NCBI GenBank assembly: GCA_045123075.1
Contig: JBGVIJ010000025.1
Span: 1 to 14,752, forward strand
Direction: 5' to 3'
DNA length: 14,752 bases
DNA from: JAHHUH01 sp045123075
GTDB taxonomy: Bacteria; Bacillota; Negativicutes; Acidaminococcales; Acidaminococcaceae
Shown here one piece after another: positions 1 through 4,830 of the stretch; position 1 is the stretch's first letter, and every line of letters starts with the position of its first letter. The position numbers were made by a program, and so were the translations under genes. Below the pieces are notes generated by a model. That model had not been told where the DNA came from. It searched no databases and was given only the letters and a program-made list of their open reading frames with translations.

Positions 1-867
1 GGATACAGGCATCATACCAGCGAACAAGAAGATGGTTACCCAGTCGATGGATGCATAAGCTTGTTTTTCAGTCAAGCAACCGGTCAGTACGCATACCAAT
101 GCGCCGATGATTGCTGCCATTTCCAAGGATACGCCTTTAACACCAACAGCCATTACCAAAATTACTACGGTAAGGATAGCGCCAGAAATCATTTGTTTGG
201 TTTTGTTATCGCCAGAAGCTTCGATTTCTTGTTCAATTTCTTGATCAGCATCGAGTTCAGCTTTCGGGAGCAGGTATTTACCTACAAACATCATGTAAGC
301 CATGCCAGCGATGGAAACAGGAATACCAATCCAAGCAAATTCGAAGAAGCTGAAGGATTCCAGACCAGCTGCGTTCATAGCACCAACTGCGATGATGTTA
401 GGCGGAGTACCTACCATGGTGATGATACCACCCCAACCGCAAGCGAATGCCAAAGGCATCAATTGACGGGAAGCAGGGATTTTTGCTGCGGAGCAGATAC
501 CCAAAGCTACGGGCAACAAGCAAGCGCAGGTACCAGTGTTGGACAAGCAAGAAGAAAGTACGGTGCCTACCAACATCAAACCGAACATAAGGCTGTTTTC
601 GCCAGTGCCGCAAAGACTAACAACGGTGTTACCAATTTTTTGAGCAAGACCGGTGTAGAACATGGAAGCACCTACTACGAACATACCACCAAAGAGTACT
701 ACGGTGGAGTTAGAAAGACCACTGAATACTTGTTTTGCCGGGATGAAACCTAAAAGGCCGCACGCAATAGCGCCGCCCATTGCAGTAATCGCCAAAGGAA
801 TAAGTTCGGTTACGAAGAAAAGTGCAACTACTGCCAACAGAATTAAACATTTAATTGCCGGGGACAT
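1..867 (-). CDS. SLC13/DASS family anion permease, N-terminal 289 residues (cut by window start)
   Basis: This is the first 289 codons of an integral membrane symporter of the divalent anion:sodium symporter (SLC13/DASS) family. It is likely to import a dicarboxylate such as succinate, but the substrate is inferred, not shown. The reading frame is open to base 1, so the C-terminal third lies outside the window. It begins ATG at 867 with AGGAGG at 875-880. My translation shows the first family SNT sodium-site motif (residues 109-111) followed by GTPPN (153-157), within long hydrophobic segments. By hand alignment it is roughly 83% identical, without gaps, to the next permease gene at 1209-2480. 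The most variable part is a cytoplasmic-type loop around residues 216-224. It has its own promoter and follows a terminator after the other permease, so the two copies can be expressed independently. Confidence 0.9.
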   Translation of the reverse strand, partial: MSPAIKCLILLAVVALFFVTELIPLAITAMGGAIACGLLGFIPAKQVFSGLSNSTVVLFGGMFVVGASMFYTGLAQKIGNTVVSLCGTGENSLMFGLMLVGTVLSSCLSNTGTCACLLPVALGICSAAKIPASRQLMPLAFACGWGGIITMVGTPPNIIAVGAMNAAGLESFSFFEFAWIGIPVSIAGMAYMMFVGKYLLPKAELDADQEIEQEIEASGDNKTKQMISGAILTVVILVMAVGVKGVSLEMAAIIGALVCVLTGCLTEKQAYASIDWVTIFLFAGMMPVS

Positions 868-944
868 ATTTGTTCCTCCTTTTTAAAAAATTCATAACTG
901 CTCTTTATTGAATATTTTCTTTTCGGAGCACTTACGTTGATAAA

Positions 945-987
945 ATTCTATCATGGCAAAAATGTGTAATTCGTTGCTGCAACCACA
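945..987 (-). promoter_or_regulatory. Promoter of partial SLC13 permease with Crp/Fnr-like site
   Basis: On the minus strand a TAGAAT -10 box lies at 950-945. GCAAC at 977-973 is exactly 22 nt upstream of it. With a 4-base spacer, the distal half reads TGTGGT (987-982), a degenerate form of TGTTGC, so 9 of 12 arm bases fit TGTTGC-N4-GCAACA. No good -35 hexamer is seen, as expected for an activator-dependent promoter. The predicted start is near 938, giving a 5' leader of about 70 nt. The geometry matches those at 2563-2605 and 3709-3750. The binding protein is inferred. Confidence 0.5.
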
Positions 988-1104
988 GGCATTTCTACTG
1001 TTCTGCTTTAGATATTTCATTTATTCATATACATAAATTGTTTTTCAGATATATTAATTTTAGTAACTATTTTAATTTCTATAAGGATTAAATTTACTTA
1101 TAGA

Positions 1105-1153
1105 AAGCAGGCTGTTGTAACCAGTTTAATAACCGTTTTACAACAGCCTGCTT
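1105..1153 (-). terminator. Hairpin terminator after the upstream SLC13 permease
   Basis: A perfect 16-bp inverted repeat (arms 1105-1120 and 1138-1153) encloses a 17-nt loop that can itself form a short inner stem. It lies 55 nt beyond the stop codon at 1209. On the minus strand the stem is followed by TTTCTAT, a weak U-tract, so termination may be partial. It separates transcription of the two permease copies. Confidence 0.7.
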
Positions 1154-1208
1154 AGATTATTTAATGGAGAAGCTATTTTACAGGATTTTGAAATCATTCC
1201 TTACCTCA

Positions 1209-2480
1209 TTATGCGGGGAAGAAAGGCCATACCATCGGGATGATGATGATGGATACGATAAAGGAAACTATTACCAAAGGAACGCCTGCTTTAACATAGT
1301 CCATAAATTTGTAGTTGCCGGGGCCAAGAACCAAAGTATTCGGAGGAGTACCTACCGGAGTTGCGAATGCACAGGATGCTGCAACTGCAATTGCCATTAC
1401 TACCGCTTTCGGATCAGCGCCAAGTTGTTTAGCAATTGCCAAACCAATGGGGCAAAGAAGAGCAGATGCTGCGGTGTTAGACATAAATTGTGTCAAAGTG
1501 CAGGAGAGCAGAAAAAGTACTGCGGTAACAACCATCGGGGAAGGAGTGCCACCCATCAAGCCTACAGTCCAATCTGCAATCAAAGCACCGGCACCGGTTT
1601 TATCCATGGAAGTTGCAATAGGCATCATGCCTGCAAACAAGAAGATGGTTACCCAGTCAATAGAACCATAAGCTTGTTTTTCAGTAAGGCAACCAGTCAG
1701 TACGCAAACGATTGCGCCAATCACTGCTGCCATTTCCAAGGTAATACCAGGAATACCAATTGCCATTGTTACAACTACCAAGAGAAGAATCAAACCGGAA
1801 ATCATTTGTTTAGAAGTAGAAGTGGTTTTTGCTTCAATTTCTTGTTCAATAACTTGGTCTGCATCCAGTTCAACTTTCGGAAGCAGGTATTTACCTACAA
1901 ACATCATGTAAAGCATACCTGCCAAGGAGAGCGGAATACCAATCCAAGCAAATTCAAAGAAGCTAAAGGTAGGCAAACCCGCTGCTTTCAATGCGCCGGT
2001 TGCGATGATGTTCGGAGGAGTACCTACCATTGTAATTACGCCACCCCAACCGCAAGCAAAAGCCAAAGGCATCAATTGACGAGATGCAGGAATTTTTGCA
2101 GCTGCGCAGATACCCAAAGCTACCGGTAACAAGCAAGCACAAGTACCTGTATTAGACAAGCAAGAAGAAAGGAGAGTTGCTACTAACATTAAACCGAACA
2201 TCAAGCTCATTTCGCCAGTACCGCAAAATCTTACAACTGCAGTACCAATCTTCTGAGCAAGACCTGTGTAGAACATTGAAGCGCCTACGACAAACATACC
2301 GGCAAATAAAACCACTGTAGAATCACTAAGACCGGAAAAAACTGCTTTGGCCGGGATAAACCCCAACAGACCACAAGCAACTGCACCGCCCATAGCCGTA
2401 ATAGCTAAAGGAATAAGTTCGGTGATAAAGAGAAGTGCTACGATTGCCAAAAGGATTAAACATTTTACTGCATGGGACAT
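1209..2480 (-). CDS. SLC13/DASS family anion (dicarboxylate-type) permease, complete
   Basis: This complete 423-residue integral membrane protein is of the SLC13/DASS family, whose members are typically sodium-coupled symporters for di- and tricarboxylates. Both halves of the inverted-repeat fold are visible: SNT at residues 109-111 with GTPPN at 153-157, and a second SNT at 334-336 with GTPPN at 377-381. These tandem SNT motifs form the sodium and carboxylate sites in known members. Many hydrophobic segments run through to the C terminus. The length is slightly under that of characterised members (about 460). It begins ATG at 2480 with GGGAGG about 7 nt upstream. A close tandem paralogue lies downstream and a Crp/Fnr-type regulator gene lies upstream. 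The upstream dyad site suggests activation by such a regulator. Succinate or fumarate uptake is a reasonable guess, but citrate, tartrate or sulfate cannot be excluded. Confidence 0.92.
   Translation of the reverse strand: MSHAVKCLILLAIVALLFITELIPLAITAMGGAVACGLLGFIPAKAVFSGLSDSTVVLFAGMFVVGASMFYTGLAQKIGTAVVRFCGTGEMSLMFGLMLVATLLSSCLSNTGTCACLLPVALGICAAAKIPASRQLMPLAFACGWGGVITMVGTPPNIIATGALKAAGLPTFSFFEFAWIGIPLSLAGMLYMMFVGKYLLPKVELDADQVIEQEIEAKTTSTSKQMISGLILLLVVVTMAIGIPGITLEMAAVIGAIVCVLTGCLTEKQAYGSIDWVTIFLFAGMMPIATSMDKTGAGALIADWTVGLMGGTPSPMVVTAVLFLLSCTLTQFMSNTAASALLCPIGLAIAKQLGADPKAVVMAIAVAASCAFATPVGTPPNTLVLGPGNYKFMDYVKAGVPLVIVSFIVSIIIIPMVWPFFPA
1614..2480 (-). repeat. Tandem gene duplication: this segment matches 1-867 without gaps
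   Basis: Bases 1614-2480 align with 1-867 at a constant offset of 1613, with no insertion or deletion through the coding region. The similarity stops at the start codons: the leaders and promoters differ outside the dyad, the -10 box and the ribosome site. This indicates an older gene duplication kept by selection rather than a recent copy. The full extent is unknown because the window ends inside the other copy. Confidence 0.85.
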
Positions 2481-2562
2481 AATGATACCTCCCTAATAAA
2501 ATTATTGCTTCAGAAATAAACTCCAATTTCTTTATTTTTGGCTCTTATCTCTTGCTGAGCAC

Positions 2563-2605
2563 ATAATAGCAAAGGCATTATTATACATTTGTTGCTTAAG
2601 CAACA
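2563..2605 (-). promoter_or_regulatory. Promoter of SLC13 permease with perfect GTTGC-N4-GCAAC dyad
   Basis: TGTTGCTTAAGCAACA at 2590-2605 is a perfect 16-base palindrome. Its minus-strand GCAAC is followed after exactly 22 nt by TATTAT (2568-2563), placing the dyad centre at about -41.5 from a predicted start near 2556. There is no good -35 box. An alternative TATAAT starts 12 nt past the dyad centre, and in that case the site would sit inside the promoter and act as an operator. I prefer the activator reading because the same 22-nt spacing recurs at two other promoters here. Confidence 0.6.
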
Positions 2606-2712
2606 TCTTCGTAAAGGTTCACCCAGTATTCAAAGGCACGTTACAACCCTGACAATCTTCACCTTTTCGTCATTGAAACGTGTATATTTTTGCCACATTT
2701 CTTGCATAAAAA

Positions 2713-2760
2713 AACCGACCAGTAAAAGCGGACTTCACAATCCGTTTTTACTGGTCAGTT
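2713..2760 (-). terminator. Intrinsic terminator of the Crp/Fnr regulator gene
   Basis: A 16-bp stem (arms 2717-2732 and 2741-2756, with one G-U pair and an 8-nt loop) is followed on the minus strand by a run of seven T. It lies about 25 nt past the regulator stop codon. This is a strong intrinsic terminator that insulates the permease promoter downstream. Confidence 0.9.
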
Positions 2761-2783
2761 AAATATTCTCGTAATCCTGAATA

Positions 2784-3452
2784 TTATTCAGATAAAATTT
2801 CAAAGGTATTCTTTTCAAAAGCTACGATACCTTCGTTGCGCATTCTTGCCAACTCACGAGTCAATGCACTCCGATCAGCATCAAGGTAGTTTGCCAAATC
2901 AGTACGACTAAAGGGAATAGTAAATTTCTTACTATTGGCATTGTATGCTTCTTGTTCCAGATAAGCAAGAATTTTACCACGCAAAGTTTTTTTGCAAAGT
3001 ATCTCAGTCTTTTCAATAAGTCTGCTATTATTATCAGCCAAAACGGCTATGATATTACTAACCAACTTATTATGCGCCTTGCTATTAGATGGATTTTCCA
3101 AAATCTTTCCAAAAGGAAGCATTAAGACTTCACTTTCACCAGCCGCAAAATAACTTACAATACTACGGTCATGGCGTCGTCCTAAATGACTTTCTGCAAA
3201 AACAGCACCACTTCCCAGATGAGTAATGATGGTCTTATCTCCCCAGACATCTTCTTTAATAACTTGTATCGTTCCGTTAATGACAATGCACAAATTATCT
3301 ACACTATCACCTGCTAATAAAATATAATCATTTTTGCGGAATCTTTTTACAAGTATATTAACCTTGCTTAAAACTTCGCCAATCTCTTCTGTGTCTAAAC
3401 CTTCAAACAAAGGCATCCCCAATAAATTCTGCACAGAAATTCTTACGTCCAT
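2784..3452 (-). CDS. Crp/Fnr family transcriptional regulator
   Basis: This 222-residue protein has the Crp/Fnr layout: an N-terminal cyclic-nucleotide-binding-like beta barrel (about 10-115), a dimerisation helix (about 125-150) and a winged helix-turn-helix (about 160-220). There is no N-terminal cysteine cluster of the FNR iron-sulfur type; C54 and C153 are the only cysteines. The barrel lacks an obvious cAMP-pocket RxS motif, so the effector is unknown. The recognition helix aligns with CRP and FNR and reads R194-S195-A-L-T198-R199. The glutamate conserved in CRP (RE..GR) and FNR (E..SR) is replaced by serine, which fits a half-site other than TGTGA or TTGAT. I chose ATG 3452 because TAGGTG sits 6 nt upstream; a GTG at 3461 would add three residues but overlaps that ribosome site. 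It probably controls the neighbouring permeases and the RNA candidate at 3757-3850 (inference). Confidence 0.88.
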   Translation of the reverse strand: MDVRISVQNLLGMPLFEGLDTEEIGEVLSKVNILVKRFRKNDYILLAGDSVDNLCIVINGTIQVIKEDVWGDKTIITHLGSGAVFAESHLGRRHDRSIVSYFAAGESEVLMLPFGKILENPSNSKAHNKLVSNIIAVLADNNSRLIEKTEILCKKTLRGKILAYLEQEAYNANSKKFTIPFSRTDLANYLDADRSALTRELARMRNEGIVAFEKNTFEILSE

Positions 3453-3502
3453 ACAATTCACCTACAATAATTTTTTTTATATCTTTAGTCTTTCTTGTGT
3501 TC

Positions 3503-3530
3503 ATTATAGCTATAAAAAATTCCCTGTAAA
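3503..3530 (-). promoter_or_regulatory. Sigma-A promoter of the Crp/Fnr regulator gene
   Basis: On the minus strand TTTACA (3530-3525), a 16-nt spacer and TATAAT (3508-3503) make a strong promoter. The predicted start is near 3496, giving a leader of about 43 nt before ATG 3452. Unlike the permease promoters it has a good -35 box, so basal expression should not need an activator. Confidence 0.7.
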
Positions 3531-3562
3531 TATTTTGTAATTAAAGTAACCGTTATTTAAGT

Positions 3563-3580
3563 TTGTTGCTAAAGCAACAA
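3563..3580. promoter_or_regulatory. GTTGC-N4-GCAAC dyad upstream of the regulator gene
   Basis: TTGTTGCTAAAGCAACAA has 7-base perfect arms around a 4-base spacer, the longest arms among the four related sites here. Its centre is about 75 nt upstream of the predicted regulator start. No -10 box lies 29 nt from its centre on either strand, so it does not share the class II geometry. It could serve autoregulation, upstream activation, or cooperation with the dyad at 3709. Confidence 0.5.
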
Positions 3581-3708
3581 TTTATTTCCCGCTTACAAAA
3601 CTTTTTTAATCGCCTTTTATCTAAAGAACTTTTTCTTTCTCCTTAATCGTTATTTTAATTAATTGCTAAGTTTTTGCAAATAATGTAAGCAGGAGCATTA
3701 TATTCCTC

Positions 3709-3750
3709 GTTGCTTTTGCAACACCTAAATATTTTTGCACAAGCTACAAT
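3709..3750 (+). promoter_or_regulatory. Plus-strand promoter with GTTGC-N4-GCAAC dyad (class II layout)
   Basis: GTTGCTTTTGCAAC (3709-3722) is followed, exactly 22 nt after its GCAAC arm, by TACAAT (3745-3750). The predicted start is near 3757, placing the dyad centre at -41.5. No good -35 hexamer exists. The arm-to-(-10) distance equals that of the two permease promoters to the base, though this promoter faces the opposite way. That makes chance less likely and supports shared activator control. Confidence 0.55.
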
Positions 3751-3756
3751 TTTATT

Positions 3757-3850
3757 CAGCAAACGAGACATTTGCTTAGGGCATTAGATGACCTCTGATG
3801 CAAAAATTTGGCCGGATATATGAAGTTCAGCATATATCCGGTATTTTTTT
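3757..3850 (+). ncRNA. Candidate small regulatory RNA (about 94 nt), Crp/Fnr-controlled
   Basis: This segment starts at the predicted start point of the dyad promoter and ends in a run of seven T. It folds by eye into three hairpins. The first is AGCAAA/TTTGCT (3758-3763 with 3771-3776). The second is an 8-bp stem with one G-U pair and loop TGACC (3781-3801). The third is the 11-bp terminator stem (3812-3841). It has no usable reading frame with a ribosome site. The layout (class II Crp/Fnr-type site, short structured transcript, intrinsic terminator) parallels E. coli FnrS, but I see no sequence relationship to it. Transcription is inferred. An alternative is that the last hairpin only serves as a second terminator for pgeF on the other strand. 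Confidence 0.5.
3812..3850 (+). terminator. Intrinsic terminator of the small RNA candidate
   Basis: Perfect 11-bp arms (3812-3822 and 3831-3841) enclose an 8-nt loop and are followed on the plus strand by TATTTTTTT. With no plus-strand protein gene upstream, a well-formed plus-strand terminator itself argues for a short transcript there. On the minus strand the stem is followed after a few bases by only five T, so it is better oriented for the plus strand. Confidence 0.75.
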
Positions 3851-3853
3851 ATG

Positions 3854-3890
3854 CAAAAACGGAGCCTTCTTAATAAAGAAAGCTCCGTTT
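3854..3890 (-). terminator. Intrinsic terminator after pgeF
   Basis: The arms AAACGGAGC (3857-3865) and GCTCCGTTT (3882-3890), with a further inner A/T stem, form a hairpin starting 9 nt past the pgeF stop. On the minus strand it is followed by T-rich sequence. A T-run also follows on the plus side, so it may act in both directions. Confidence 0.8.
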
Positions 3891-3898
3891 ATTTTTTC

Positions 3899-4705
3899 TT
3901 ATTTTCTCGCACACAGGCACACGCCCATACGTCCTGTCTTACCCTGTTCCGCACGATAAGAGCAAAACAGTTCTACATTATCATTGGTACAAACGCCTGC
4001 AACGGTGATATTTTCTGTAAGCACGCCCACGTCTTGAAGCTGTTTTGCGTTCATCCCCCATAAGTCCAACTGGTACTTGCCACCACCTTTAGGTGCAAAG
4101 AATTTCTCGTAACCACTTGCCTGGTCACGTACGAAGTCATCTACTTCATAACAACAAGCTCCAATGGAAGGACCAATGGCAGCCAAAACATTTTCAGGCT
4201 TCGTGCCAAAGGCTTCCCCCATCGCTGCCAAGGTCTTAGCCCCAATGTCAGCAACCGTTCCGCGCCAACCTGCATGAGCCAAACCGATTGCTCCAGTTTC
4301 TAAATCTGCTAATAGCACAGGCACGCAGTCAGCGTAGAAAAGCATTAAGGGAACTTCAGAGAGATTAGTAATCAGCGCATCAGTATCTGCAATGGTGTTA
4401 GAAAAATCTTTCGCACCGCTACCAATAAGCTCTTTAGTCACGCGCACAACCCTACTGCCGTGCACCTGCTGACAAGTAGTAAAGCGACTTGCATCTATAC
4501 CAATCGCTTCTGCAAAAGCCTTACGATTACGCAGAACCTTCTCCACATCATCACCAACGTGTAGCGCCAAATTTAGCGTCCCAGGAACAACATCGCTCTC
4601 CCCATGCAGCCTACAACTACACCCATGCACGAACCCCGCCCTCTCTAGAGCCGGGAACACACCGTACGAAATATTATTATTCTGTATAATCGTAAATTTC
4701 TTCAT
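3899..4705 (-). CDS. pgeF: Multicopper polyphenol oxidase/laccase family protein PgeF (YfiH family)
   Basis: This 268-residue cytosolic protein belongs to the YfiH/DUF152 (Cu-oxidase_4) family. Members have been reported as purine nucleoside phosphorylase/adenosine deaminase enzymes and, in E. coli, as a peptidoglycan-editing factor. The expected metal ligands are present: H82 in QQVHG, C127 in ADCVP and H144 in AHAGWRG. Further family motifs are ADTDALIT (107-114), IGPSIGACCYEV (177-188) and FCSYRAEQGKTGRMG (248-262). The length is typical. The start at ATG 4705 lacks a visible Shine-Dalgarno sequence, unlike its neighbours, and no better in-frame start is apparent. It follows the radical SAM gene after 125 bases with no convincing terminator, and no clear promoter was found in the gap. 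The family assignment is firm; the physiological role here is open. Confidence 0.93.
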   Translation of the reverse strand: MKKFTIIQNNNISYGVFPALERAGFVHGCSCRLHGESDVVPGTLNLALHVGDDVEKVLRNRKAFAEAIGIDASRFTTCQQVHGSRVVRVTKELIGSGAKDFSNTIADTDALITNLSEVPLMLFYADCVPVLLADLETGAIGLAHAGWRGTVADIGAKTLAAMGEAFGTKPENVLAAIGPSIGACCYEVDDFVRDQASGYEKFFAPKGGGKYQLDLWGMNAKQLQDVGVLTENITVAGVCTNDNVELFCSYRAEQGKTGRMGVCLCARK

Positions 4706-4830
4706 ATTATGTACATATAAATCAATATAACTAACGAAACAGAAATCTATACGTTTCTACTGAATATAATCTGTTTAAAATGTACTAACTACAAATTGCA
4801 TTGTCTTACCTAAATAAAACCAAATAATAT

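Larger units (their letters stand above)
868..1208. other. Intergenic region between the two SLC13 permeases (341 bases)
   Basis: This AT-rich stretch holds the ribosome site and promoter of the downstream permease (868-987) and the hairpin terminator of the upstream permease (1105-1153). Between about 990 and 1100 I see nothing beyond AT-rich sequence. No reading frame with a credible ribosome site was found. Confidence 0.6.
2481..2783. other. Intergenic region between the permease and the Crp/Fnr regulator (303 bases)
   Basis: From right to left it contains the terminator of the regulator gene (2713-2760), about 100 bases with no recognisable signal (2606-2712), the dyad and promoter of the permease (2563-2605), a leader of about 75 nt, and its ribosome site. 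No additional gene is supported. Confidence 0.6.
3453..3898. other. Long intergenic region between the Crp/Fnr gene and pgeF (446 bases)
   Basis: Contents, from left to right: regulator ribosome site and promoter (to 3530), a dyad (3563-3580), an AT-rich stretch without a clear signal (3581-3708), a second dyad with a plus-strand promoter (3709-3750), a structured RNA candidate with its terminator (3757-3850), and the pgeF terminator (3854-3890). No protein gene with a credible ribosome site is seen. Confidence 0.6.

Noticed and set aside
61..753. Long plus-strand open frames antisense to the permeases (61-753 and 1164-2129)
   Set aside because: They mirror the codon structure of the minus-strand permease genes, have low-complexity Cys/His/Asn/Tyr-rich translations and no ribosome sites.
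973..983. Compact palindrome GTTGC-T-GCAAC
   Set aside because: Its 1-base spacer differs from the 4-base spacer of the other sites. Read with a 4-base spacer, the same region fits the common motif and the 22-nt spacing, so I treat the compact palindrome as incidental.
3798..3900. Open frame starting at ATG 3798 inside the small RNA candidate
   Set aside because: It has no ribosome site and reads straight through two terminator hairpins, so translation is not credible.
3851..4063. Plus-strand open frame of 70 codons over the pgeF terminator and 3' end
   Set aside because: It is antisense to pgeF, runs through a terminator stem and lacks a ribosome site.
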